Shown here: positions 51,491-59,164 of the stretch, in pieces
Numbering within the stretch: position 1 is the first letter of the stretch
Layout of the letters: every line of letters starts with the position of its first letter
Assembly: GCF_014197135.1 (NCBI RefSeq)
Contig: NZ_JACIFA010000001.1
Location: forward strand, 558,001 to 622,000
Direction: 5' to 3'
DNA from: Sphingomonas zeae
GTDB taxonomy: Bacteria > Pseudomonadota > Alphaproteobacteria > Sphingomonadales > Sphingomonadaceae
DNA: 64,000 bases
Made by a program: the position numbers and the translations under genes
Notes under the pieces: generated by a model
Told to the model about the DNA's origin: nothing
Seen by the model: only the letters and a program-made list of their open reading frames with translations
Databases searched by the model: none

Positions 51491-52348
51491 TCAAATCCGG
51501 CCGATCACCATGCCCGCGCGGATCGCCTGTCCTTCGATCAGCGTCTCGGTCAATCGCATTCCCTTGGGCAGGAACAGGATGATGGTCGAGCCATGCTCGA
51601 ACCAGCCCATTTCCTCCCCCTTGGCGATCCGGGCCGAGCAGGCCCGGCGACCGGGGCCATGTTCGCGCAAGGTGCGTTCGGTGTCGAGGCAATGGAGGCG
51701 GATGCTCGCCACCAGGATCGCCGCGACCGGCACGATCAGCAGCGGCAGGCCCGACACCAGGGTACGCGCCTCGATGACCGCGCGCTCGTTGCGGCAGAAT
51801 AGCCGCTCGACCCGCTTGAGCGCGATCGGGTTCACGTTCCAGCAGTCGCCCGACAGATAGGACACGCCTTCCACCGCGATGTCGGCGGGTGCGTGAAATC
51901 GATGATACATGCCCGCAGTGAGCCGGAGCGTAATGAACGATCCGTCGCGGAACCGCTCGACCAGTGCGGGGTCGGGGATCAGGTCGCCCAGGCGATAGGG
52001 AAAGCCCTTCACCTGATAGAGCCGGTCGTCCTCGATCCGGCCATGCGCGCCGACCAGCGCGTCGCAAGGGCTGGCGATCGTGTCGGGATCATTGTCGAAG
52101 GTACGTGCTCCGTCACGCAGCGGCCGGACGAACCCGTCGCGCAGCGACTTGAACCGCGTCGTCCGCGCATCCGACAGGTCGACCCCGGCGAAGAATTTCC
52201 ACAGCGCCAGGCTGGGTCTGGCGATCAGCGGATGCTCGATCCGGGCGATCCGGCCGACCGCCTTGGTCGCGAATCGACGCGGCAGGCGATTGGTGACGAG
52301 GAAATTGATGTCCTCGTTGAGGAAGAACCGCATGATGGGTCCGCGCAT
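51491..52348 (-). CDS. psd: Phosphatidylserine decarboxylase
   Basis: A 285-residue full-length Psd proenzyme. The autocleavage motif is EHGSTII (Ser near residue 253), giving the pyruvoyl group. The family segments TIASPCDALVGAHGRI, VKGFPYRLGDLI, LRLTAGMYHRFHAPADIAVE and GDCWNVNPIAL are present. It makes phosphatidylethanolamine from phosphatidylserine at the inner membrane. The ATG at 52348 is preferred because GGAGG lies seven bases upstream; the ATG at 52354 abuts that site. It is divergent from a PLP aminotransferase, 38 bases apart. Confidence 0.9.
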   Translation of the reverse strand: MRGPIMRFFLNEDINFLVTNRLPRRFATKAVGRIARIEHPLIARPSLALWKFFAGVDLSDARTTRFKSLRDGFVRPLRDGARTFDNDPDTIASPCDALVGAHGRIEDDRLYQVKGFPYRLGDLIPDPALVERFRDGSFITLRLTAGMYHRFHAPADIAVEGVSYLSGDCWNVNPIALKRVERLFCRNERAVIEARTLVSGLPLLIVPVAAILVASIRLHCLDTERTLREHGPGRRACSARIAKGEEMGWFEHGSTIILFLPKGMRLTETLIEGQAIRAGMVIGRI

Positions 52349-52386
52349 TGTCATGCCTCCGTCATGGGTCCGCGGTCAAAGGCCGC

Positions 52387-54060
52387 ATGAACCCGATTCT
52401 CACTGGCCTGCTGGCCGCTTCCGCCGGTGCCGTCGCCCTGACGAAGGGACATCGGCGGCTGACCCTGTCGCGCGCCAAGCATCCGGGACTGGGCGGGCAT
52501 GTTCGTATGGCCAAGCGCATCGCCGGACAGATTCCCTTTTATAGCTATGGAGAGGACCGCTTCTTCCGCGTCGACGATGCCCCGGATGCCGTAGCGGACC
52601 AGCGCCGCGCCGGGTTCGAGCGGCTGGGCGCGCTGTTTGCCGAACGATTCGCCCAGACGCTGGCGCTGACCAAAGAGACGCGCGCGGGCCTGTCCGACCT
52701 GCAATTCACCGGCGCCTACCGAGTGCCGTTCCAGTTTCGCGAGAAGGTGCGCACGACGTTGGCGACCGGCGCCTTTTATCAGCGGTCGGAAGGCCCGATC
52801 CTGGTCGATCTGGACGGCAACAGGCTGATCGATCTGACGGGGTCCTATGGCGTCAATCTGTTCGGCAACGAATTCTACAAACAGACCATGGCCGAGGGGG
52901 CGGCGACCGTCGCTGATCTGGGCGGCGTGCTGGGATCGTTCCATCCGGTCGTTGCCGACAATGTCCGCCGCCTGACCGCTCTGTCGGGCATGGACGAGGT
53001 GTCGTTCCACATGTCGGGGACCGAGGCGGTGATGCAGGCGGTGCGTCTGGCCCGTTATCATACCCGGCGGCCGCGTCTGGTGCGGTTCGCCGGGGCCTAT
53101 CATGGCTGGTGGGGCGATGTGCAGCCGGGGATCGGCAATCCCGTCGCAGCCGATCGGACGTTGACGCTGGCCGACATGTCCGAGCGGACGCTGAAGGTGT
53201 TGGCAACGCGCAAGGACATCGCCTGTGTGCTGGTCAATCCGCTTCAGGCCATGCACCCCAATGGCTCGGCGCCCTCGGACGGCCAACTGGTCGATGGTGG
53301 GCGCAAGGCGGGGGCGGATCTGGTCGCCTATCGCGAATGGCTGCACCGGCTGGCCGCGACTTGCCGCGCCAACGGCATCGTCCTGATCTTTGACGAGGTG
53401 TTCATGGGCTTCCGCCTGGCGAAAGGCGGAATGCCGGAATATTTCGGCGTAAGGCCCGACCTCATCACCTATGGCAAGACGCTGGGCGGCGGCTTGCCGG
53501 TCGGCGTGCTGTGCGGTCCGGCGCATCTGATGAAGCGTTGGCGCGAGGATCGTCCAGTCGACATCTGCTTCGCGCGCGGGACCTTCAACTCGCATCCCAT
53601 GGTGATGGGGGCGATGAATGCCTTTCTGCGCCGGCTGGAGACGCCCGAGGTGGCGGCCCTCTACGATGGACTGGACGAGCGGTGGAATGCGCGCGCCGCG
53701 ATGTTCAACGCACGGATGGCACAGGCCGGGCTGCCGCTGTCGGTCGCGCATGTCCAGACGATCTGGACCATCCTCTACTCCGTCGCCTCGCCCTATAACT
53801 GGATGCTGCAATATTATCTCCGGGCGCAGGGCTTGGCGTTGAGTTGGGTCGGGACCGGGCGGCTGATCTTCAGCCTGGACATCGACGACACCCTGTTCGC
53901 GGATATTTGCGACCGCTTCGTTGCAGCGGGACAACAGATGCGTGACGATGGCTGGTGGTGGACTTCGCCGGACGCGCCCAGCGACCTGAAGGCCGCGAAC
54001 AAGGCGATCCGGCGGCGGATTTTGAAGGAATCGCTGGCGGTGCGGTTGGGGCGGGGCTGA
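52387..54060 (+). CDS. Class III PLP-dependent aminotransferase (GSA aminomutase-like)
   Basis: A 557-residue protein. Residues about 130-520 form a class III (fold type I) aminotransferase resembling glutamate-1-semialdehyde aminomutases: SFHMSGTEAVMQAVRLARY, FAGAYHGWWGD, LIFDEVFMGFR and the PLP lysine Lys364 (TYGKTLGGGLPVG). About 100 extra N-terminal residues, starting with a hydrophobic stretch (ILTGLLAASAGAVAL), are absent from true HemL and could anchor it at the membrane. The divergent psd gene suggests a lipid or amino-alcohol substrate, but this is inference. Confidence 0.83.
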   Translation: MNPILTGLLAASAGAVALTKGHRRLTLSRAKHPGLGGHVRMAKRIAGQIPFYSYGEDRFFRVDDAPDAVADQRRAGFERLGALFAERFAQTLALTKETRAGLSDLQFTGAYRVPFQFREKVRTTLATGAFYQRSEGPILVDLDGNRLIDLTGSYGVNLFGNEFYKQTMAEGAATVADLGGVLGSFHPVVADNVRRLTALSGMDEVSFHMSGTEAVMQAVRLARYHTRRPRLVRFAGAYHGWWGDVQPGIGNPVAADRTLTLADMSERTLKVLATRKDIACVLVNPLQAMHPNGSAPSDGQLVDGGRKAGADLVAYREWLHRLAATCRANGIVLIFDEVFMGFRLAKGGMPEYFGVRPDLITYGKTLGGGLPVGVLCGPAHLMKRWREDRPVDICFARGTFNSHPMVMGAMNAFLRRLETPEVAALYDGLDERWNARAAMFNARMAQAGLPLSVAHVQTIWTILYSVASPYNWMLQYYLRAQGLALSWVGTGRLIFSLDIDDTLFADICDRFVAAGQQMRDDGWWWTSPDAPSDLKAANKAIRRRILKESLAVRLGRG

Positions 54061-54078
54061 GCCTCTCCCGTTTCACTG

Positions 54079-54188
54079 CTCCCCCTCCCGCAGGCGGGAG
54101 GGGGTTGGGGGGGAGGGCAGGGTGTCTCACTGAGATCGTCGCCTGTGGCTTTGCCCTCCCCCATCCCCTCCCGCTTGCGGGAGGGGAG
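54079..54188. repeat. Intergenic palindromic repeat, family B (copy 2, inverted)
   Basis: Arms CCCCCTCCCGCAGGCGGGAG near 54080 and CCCCTCCCGCTTGCGGGAGG near 54165-54184. The reverse complement of the centre (GGCGACGATCTCAGTGAGAC) aligns with the centre of the copy at 31039-31140. The two therefore belong to one family in opposite orientation. Confidence 0.85.
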
Positions 54189-54210
54189 CGGCCAGACGAG
54201 AGGTTGGAAA

Positions 54211-54247
54211 ATAAAAAGGGCGGCGGTCCTCCTCGAACCGCCGCCCT
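54211..54247 (-). terminator. Rho-independent terminator of the pmtA operon
   Basis: Read on the minus strand, AGGGCGGCGGT (54247-54237) pairs perfectly with ACCGCCGCCCT (54227-54217) and is followed by TTTTATTTTCC. It lies 24 bases past the stop of the Mpo1-like gene. Confidence 0.93.
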
Positions 54248-54270
54248 GTTCGTCAAACCCAAGCCGCGCG

Positions 54271-54894
54271 TTACGCCGCCTTCAAATCCTCGAAATCATC
54301 GACATCGTGATGATCCATCCGCTCCCCCTTCATCAGGCGGCGCGGAGCGCTTCTGTACATTTTGAAGTCGTTGAACGGATCGGTGACGATCTTGGTCGCC
54401 CAGACAAGGCCGGTCTCCAGATCGCGCTTCGCCCAGAGCTGCATCACCCGCACGATAATTGCGCTGATCCCCAGCCCCAGCCAGCCGATGCCGACATGGC
54501 GCAGATAGCCCATGAAGCCGTCCGGATATTCCAGCGTGCCGAACAAGGTTGGCTGGACCAGCAGCACCAGCGGAATCGCGCCCCATATGCCCATCAGCAC
54601 ATATTTGCGGGCCAGATTATAGCCGACCTTGATCTCTTCCTTATGCTCATGCGTCGCCTTGTTCACATGGTCATAGCCCTTGGGCTCGAAGAAGAAATGC
54701 CCGGCCTGGCGGCTGGTCATCGCCACACCCCAGCCAAGCAGGCTGGCCACCGCCGGGTCAATGAACAGTAGCACATAGGCGGTCAGGAAGGTGCAGGCGC
54801 TGACGAAGTGCAGGCTCTGGTTGACCAGGCTATGATGATAATAACGATGATCGTCCCACCGCTGTTCGGCGAGCTGCGCGCGAAAACCAGTCAT
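54271..54894 (-). CDS. Mpo1/DUF962-like membrane protein
   Basis: A 207-residue membrane protein. It carries YYHHSLVNQSLHF (His20, His21, Asn25, His29) and, after a hydrophobic stretch, GHFFFE (His66, Glu70). This spacing resembles YxxHHxxNxxxxH plus GHxxFE of Mpo1/DUF962 proteins, Fe(II)-dependent dioxygenases that shorten 2-hydroxy fatty acids in yeast phytosphingosine breakdown. Further helices follow at about 97-116 and 130-150. Its ATG overlaps the pmtA stop (54891-54894). The resemblance is from motifs only; it may be a distant relative. Confidence 0.55.
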   Translation of the reverse strand: MTGFRAQLAEQRWDDHRYYHHSLVNQSLHFVSACTFLTAYVLLFIDPAVASLLGWGVAMTSRQAGHFFFEPKGYDHVNKATHEHKEEIKVGYNLARKYVLMGIWGAIPLVLLVQPTLFGTLEYPDGFMGYLRHVGIGWLGLGISAIIVRVMQLWAKRDLETGLVWATKIVTDPFNDFKMYRSAPRRLMKGERMDHHDVDDFEDLKAA

Positions 54895-55568
54895 TGGCCG
54901 TGTCCTTGGGGCTGAAATGCGGGCTGGGGCTGGCGCTTGGCGAAGCGGACCAGCGAGAAATGGCCGAGCGGGGGCAGGGGACGGCTTTCGACCAGTTCCA
55001 CGTCGCCGCGCGTCGCCGCCCAGTCGGTGTAGCGCTCGAACGGAAAGTCGGTGCGAAACCCCAAGCGGCTGGTGATCGGCATCAGCGTCTTTTCGATCCG
55101 CCCGCGCAGACCGTCGCCAGCGCCGACCCGCGTCGTGATGACGATCTCGCCACCGGGGCGGCAGATGCGGGCGAACTCGTCCAGCGCCCGTTCCGGGTTC
55201 GGCACGGCGGTGATGACGTACTGGGCGACCACCACGTCGAAGCTGTTGTCGGCGAATTGCAGCGCCTCGGCATCGCCATAGGCGATCTGCTCGACATGGG
55301 TCAGCTTGCCGCTGCGCACCCGTTCGCGCGCCTTGTCGAGCATGGGCTCGGACAGGTCGACGCCGACAATGCGGTTCTTGCTGGAATATTGGGGAAGCGA
55401 GATGCCGGTGCCGACCCCCACTTCGATGATGCGGCCGCCGATCCGCTCTGCGGCGACGATCGCGGCGGAGCGCCCTTTCTTGAAGACGGGGCCGAAGACC
55501 AGATCATAGACAGGCGACCAGCGGTCATAGGCCTTGGTGACGCTGGCGGTACTCATCTGCGTTGCCAT
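54891..55568 (-). CDS. pmtA: Phosphatidylethanolamine N-methyltransferase (PmtA, Rhodobacter type)
   Basis: A 225-residue soluble SAM methyltransferase. YDRWSPVYDLVFGPVFKKGR, the SAM site GRIIEVGVGTGISLPQY (about residues 45-61), and DNSFDVVVAQYVITAVPNPE match the bacterial PmtA family that converts phosphatidylethanolamine to phosphatidylcholine. The ATG at 55568 is preferred; MSTAS at 55556 is an alternative. It is first in an operon with the Mpo1-like gene. With Psd 2.5 kb away it would complete PS to PE to PC. Confidence 0.82.
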   Translation of the reverse strand: MATQMSTASVTKAYDRWSPVYDLVFGPVFKKGRSAAIVAAERIGGRIIEVGVGTGISLPQYSSKNRIVGVDLSEPMLDKARERVRSGKLTHVEQIAYGDAEALQFADNSFDVVVAQYVITAVPNPERALDEFARICRPGGEIVITTRVGAGDGLRGRIEKTLMPITSRLGFRTDFPFERYTDWAATRGDVELVESRPLPPLGHFSLVRFAKRQPQPAFQPQGHGQ

Positions 55569-56105
55569 CGAAGGGGCATCCCGTTGAACGACGATGCGAT
55601 CCCTGTTCGCAGCGGGCGGTGACAGTTTCACGACAAATGTCATGCGGTTTGCGAGATTTTCGCAATAGCGCAACGAATATGTCATCGTTCGTGCATGAAT
55701 ATGTCGCATATCGCATATATGTAGCAAGATAGAGGCGCTGTTCCGATTTTGGGAATGGCCCGATGAGCTCATGTCTGTGTCGGCAATGCTGGCGCGACGA
55801 TGACCTATACTGTCTCTATTCTTTCAAGCGGATAGTTCGCGATTCGATGAGCCTCGCTCACCGACTTGCAATGGCGTGGCAGGGTTCGGCCTCCCTGCCC
55901 GATGGGAAAGGCAATCGACCTTCGGCTGACGCTCGTCATTCGCGTGGCGAATTTTCCCATCCATATGGCAAAATTTGCCACGCATTAGCATCTCGCACAG
56001 TTACAGAACGACATAAGTGATTGAAATAAAACGATTCATGTGTATGGCATGACTAATGCAGTAACTCACTTGTCGGGATGACCCGGCATCTAGGGAGTTA
56101 CCACC
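55569..56105. other. Gene-poor, AT-richer divergent region
   Basis: A stretch of about 540 bases between pmtA and the small secreted protein gene without a gene I trust. It is richer in A/T than the rest of the window. Near 55671-55720 it repeats GAATATGTC and holds overlapping CATAT units (CGCATATCGCATATATG), probably the pmtA promoter zone. An open frame at 55763-56020 has atypical composition and no ribosome site. The last 30 bases carry the AGGGAG ribosome site of the next gene. Confidence 0.5.
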
Positions 56106-56366
56106 ATGTTGCTGACACTGCTGATCGCATCGACCCTGTCCGCCGCTCCGGCCCATGAGCCCGTCGAGCCGAACACCATCACGCTGAACACCGTGGCCGT
56201 TGCCACCACGGGTGGTCAGTCCGCCGCCGTGCCGTCGAAGACGACCCGCTACTGCGCCGTCGGGCAGATCACCGGCTCGCATATTCCGGTCAAGATTTGC
56301 CGCACGGCCGACCAATGGATCGCCATGGACGGCGAACTGCCCACCGGCCGCATCGCGCGCCGCTAA
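56106..56366 (+). CDS. Small secreted Cys-pair protein (paralogue 1)
   Basis: An 86-residue exported protein: signal peptide MLLTLLIASTLSAAPA, a low-complexity linker, then a C-terminal motif TTRYCAVGQITGSHIPVKIC followed by RTADQWIAMDG. The two Cys probably form a disulfide, and the pattern TRYC-x(12-14)-K-x-C-x-T-x-x-Q-W is shared with the next gene. I recognise the motif as recurrent in sphingomonad exported proteins, but no function is known. Ribosome site AGGGAG. Followed by its paralogue after 23 bases. Confidence 0.8.
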   Translation: MLLTLLIASTLSAAPAHEPVEPNTITLNTVAVATTGGQSAAVPSKTTRYCAVGQITGSHIPVKICRTADQWIAMDGELPTGRIARR

Positions 56367-56389
56367 GCCTTGAAAAGCGGAGATCCATC

Positions 56390-56644
56390 ATGATGTTCAC
56401 CCTGCTCGCCGCCGCTGTCGCCCTGTCAGCTCCTTCTCCACGCGAAGACGTCGCCAAGCCCGCCGCCCCGGGCGTCGAGGCCGCCGCGCTGCCAACGGCT
56501 CCTGCCGCCGAGGCCAAGCCGACGCGCTATTGCTTCCTGAATGTCGAGGAAGATCACATCATGCGCGGCAAGGTCTGCATGACCCGCAAGCAGTGGATGT
56601 GGCACGGCGTCGACCCGCTCAACTATCTCGGCCGGAACAAGTGA
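56390..56644 (+). CDS. Small secreted Cys-pair protein (paralogue 2)
   Basis: An 84-residue exported protein similar in plan to the gene before it: signal peptide MMFTLLAAAVALSAPS, an Ala/Pro-rich linker, then PTRYCFLNVEEDHIMRGKVC followed by MTRKQWMWHG. It keeps the TRYC...KxCxTxxQW pattern with a longer loop between the Cys. GGAG seven bases upstream supports the ATG at 56390. The pair probably arose by tandem duplication and shares a transcript. Confidence 0.8.
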   Translation: MMFTLLAAAVALSAPSPREDVAKPAAPGVEAAALPTAPAAEAKPTRYCFLNVEEDHIMRGKVCMTRKQWMWHGVDPLNYLGRNK

Positions 56645-56693
56645 CGCACGGGAAACGGGGCCGCCATTTCAGGACGGCCCCACCCGGCGCGAA

Positions 56694-57845
56694 TCAGCCC
56701 AGATCGCGCGAATAGACGTTATAGGTCTTGTTGACGTCGCTCTTGATGGTCTCGGCGATCGAGCGCATCCCCTGGTTGTCGTCGAGGATCCAGCCGATCT
56801 CGCCGCGCGACGCGCCGTAACGCTCGACCGAGGCGCGGCGGATATATTCGATCATCATGAAAGCCAGCTGGCTGGCCATGCGCGACGCCTGAAGCTCCTT
56901 GACCACGCCCATCAGCGGCACGCGCATCGTCCGCACCTTGGGCGCGCGCAGCCACAGCAGCAGCTTGGCCCAGCCGAAGGGGAGCAGGCTGCCGTTCAGC
57001 GGTTTGATCGCCTCGTTCAGGTCGGGGAGGGTGATCATGAACGCCACGGGCTTGCCGTCCAGCTCGGCGATGCGGATCAAGTCGTTGAACACGATCGGTT
57101 TCAGCTTGACGCCGACATCCTTAACCTCGGGTGGGGTGAGGGGGATGAACCCCCAATTGTCCGACCACGCATCGTTCAGGATGCTGAGGATGATCGCGGC
57201 CTCTTCGTCGAACTTGGCCTTGTTCACCTCGCGGATGCGGATACGCTCGTTCTTCTCGCCCGACTTGATGATGCGCTGGACGATCGGCGGGAATTCCTGC
57301 GTGATGTCCAGCTCATAGGTGAAGAGCTGCTTGATGACGCCGTACCCGGCCGCCTCGATCCAGCCCTGATATTCGGGGCGGGCATGGCCCATCATGATCG
57401 TCGGATCCTGATCGAACCCCTGGACCAGCAGGCCCGGTTCTTCCCAGACCGATTGCGAGACGGGACCGACCGCGCGAGTCATGCCCTGATCGCGCAGCCA
57501 GCCCTCGGCGGCGGACAGGAGGGCGCGGAACACATCCTCGCGCGTCGCATCCATGAGGCCCCAGAAGCCGACCCCAGGCCCGAAGCCCTGTTCGGGCGAC
57601 ATCTCCAGCGCCAACGTGTCGAGATGCGCCGAAATGCGCCCGACGACCTTGCCATTCTCCTCCGCCAGGAACAGCTGCACCTTGGCATGGCTGTACCAGC
57701 CATTTTTTTCCGGCGTGATGAGCCCCAGGGCTTCGGTCTTCAACGGCGGGACCCAGTGCGGATCGTTGGCATAGATGGAGAAGGGGACGTCGACGAACGT
57801 CTTGCGATCGCGCTTGGACGAAATGGGGCGGATGGAGACAGTCAT
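56694..57845 (-). CDS. GNAT-fold acyltransferase, candidate bacterial ceramide synthase
   Basis: A 383-residue protein without membrane segments, related to proteins annotated as N-acetyltransferase. An N-terminal GNAT-like part includes SIYANDPHWVPPLKTEALGL and VQLFLAEENGKVVGRISAHL. A second part includes DAWSDNWGFIPLTPPEVKDV, AFMITLPDLNEAIKPLNGSL and the end GEIGWILDDNQGMRSIAETI. In Caulobacter the bacterial ceramide synthase belongs to this acyl-CoA N-acyltransferase fold rather than the eukaryotic type. With the probable serine palmitoyltransferase 6 kb away and a divergent desaturase, N-acylation of a long-chain base is a reasonable inference, not shown. Confidence 0.6.
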   Translation of the reverse strand: MTVSIRPISSKRDRKTFVDVPFSIYANDPHWVPPLKTEALGLITPEKNGWYSHAKVQLFLAEENGKVVGRISAHLDTLALEMSPEQGFGPGVGFWGLMDATREDVFRALLSAAEGWLRDQGMTRAVGPVSQSVWEEPGLLVQGFDQDPTIMMGHARPEYQGWIEAAGYGVIKQLFTYELDITQEFPPIVQRIIKSGEKNERIRIREVNKAKFDEEAAIILSILNDAWSDNWGFIPLTPPEVKDVGVKLKPIVFNDLIRIAELDGKPVAFMITLPDLNEAIKPLNGSLLPFGWAKLLLWLRAPKVRTMRVPLMGVVKELQASRMASQLAFMMIEYIRRASVERYGASRGEIGWILDDNQGMRSIAETIKSDVNKTYNVYSRDLG

Positions 57846-57980
57846 GGGCGATGCGGTCCGAACAATGGTATCGCGTCCGTACCTAACCGTCTGCGTCGAT
57901 CATAGCGAGTGAGGATTCCGTCACACCCCTTGGTGGGAATGCCACCATGTCGCCACTATGTTGGGGCAAAGGATAGACCC

Positions 57981-59075
57981 ATGGAATCGACGCTTTCTCT
58001 CGATCGGGCCTCGGCCAACGCCGCCGTCGCGCCCGCGCCCCGTGTCCCGATTGCGGACGACAAGGCGATGCTGCGCGCTGCGGCAGAGCTGACCCGCGAT
58101 CTGATCGCGCCACGCCCTGGCCTGTATTGGGCCGACATGGTGGGCAGTGCGCTGATCGGCTATGCCGCGCTGGCGGTGGCAGTGACGGCCTCGTCGGGCG
58201 GGGTGACGGTGGTGGCCTCGGTCGTGGCGGTGCTGGCGCTCTACCGCGCCCTGCTGTTCATCCATGAAGTCAGCCATATGAAGCATTCGGCGCTGCCGCG
58301 TTTCCGCGAGGGCTGGAATGCGCTGGTCGGTGTGCCGATGCTGACCCCCGCCTTCATGTATGAAGGGGTGCACAATCTCCATCATGCCAAGACGCGCTAT
58401 GGCACCGCCGAGGATCCCGAATATCTGCCGCTTGCGCTGATGAAGCCCTGGACGCTGCCGGCGTTCATCCTGGTGTCCGCGCTGGCGCCGCTGGGGCTGC
58501 TGATCCGCTTCGCGATCCTGTCGCCTTTGTCCTGGATCGTGCCGGGGCTGCGCAAGATCGTGGTCGAACGTTATTCGGCCCTGGCGATCAATCCGCAATT
58601 CCGTCGCCGTATGCCGGAGGGCGAGGCGTTGCGCCGCTTCAACCGCACCGATACGGCGGCCTCGATCTGGGCGATCGCGCTGATCGCGATGGTCGCGATT
58701 GGGATCATTCCGGTGCGCGGCTTCGCCATCGGCTTCGTGATCGGCTCGGCGGTGGCGGTGCTGAACCAGGTCCGCACGCTCGTCGCCCATCTGTGGGAGA
58801 ATGAGGGCGAGCAGATGACGGTGACCGCGCAGTATCTCGATTCGGTCAACGTCCCGCCGCCCGCGCTGCTGCCCGGCCTGTGGGCGCCGGTGGGCCTGCG
58901 TTACCACGCGCTGCATCACCTGCTGCCCTCGCTGCCCTATCATGCGCTGGGCGAGGCGCACCGCCGGATCAGCGCGGCGCTGACCCCGGACTCGCCCTAT
59001 CACAAGGCGAGCTACACGGGGCTGCCGACGGTGATGGCGAAGATCGGAATGAGCACCATTCGCCGGGGGAAATAA
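57981..59075 (+). CDS. Membrane fatty acid desaturase/hydroxylase
   Basis: A 364-residue integral membrane di-iron enzyme. The three His boxes are HEVSH (residues 95-99), HNLHH (131-135) and HALHH (about 309-313), with membrane helices between (SALIGYAALAVAVTA, then AIALIAMVAIGIIPV, then GFVIGSAVAVL). It should desaturate or hydroxylate a lipid acyl or long-chain-base chain. The HNLHH/HALHH pattern occurs in both acyl-lipid desaturases and sphingolipid desaturases. It is divergent from the GNAT-fold acyltransferase gene (135-base gap), suggesting a shared lipid substrate. The ATG at 57981 is chosen over upstream frames. Confidence 0.85.
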   Translation: MESTLSLDRASANAAVAPAPRVPIADDKAMLRAAAELTRDLIAPRPGLYWADMVGSALIGYAALAVAVTASSGGVTVVASVVAVLALYRALLFIHEVSHMKHSALPRFREGWNALVGVPMLTPAFMYEGVHNLHHAKTRYGTAEDPEYLPLALMKPWTLPAFILVSALAPLGLLIRFAILSPLSWIVPGLRKIVVERYSALAINPQFRRRMPEGEALRRFNRTDTAASIWAIALIAMVAIGIIPVRGFAIGFVIGSAVAVLNQVRTLVAHLWENEGEQMTVTAQYLDSVNVPPPALLPGLWAPVGLRYHALHHLLPSLPYHALGEAHRRISAALTPDSPYHKASYTGLPTVMAKIGMSTIRRGK

Positions 59076-59164
59076 CCCCTCGGCGTATGGCGAAGAGCAG
59101 AGCGTGTGCTTCGGCCACGGTCCGTGAGAATGCCGGGCAGGGGGCGTGGATCGGGCTTACGCCC

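Noticed and set aside
49512..52067. Long minus-strand open frame opposite the chemoreceptor and psd region
   Set aside because: Low-complexity Arg/Asp/His-rich translation, antisense to a clear methyl-accepting chemotaxis protein.
55763..56020. Open frame of 85 codons with several Cys between pmtA and the small secreted protein gene
   Set aside because: Codon use is unlike the neighbours, no ribosome site precedes it, and no family pattern or signal peptide is visible; probably non-coding promoter DNA.
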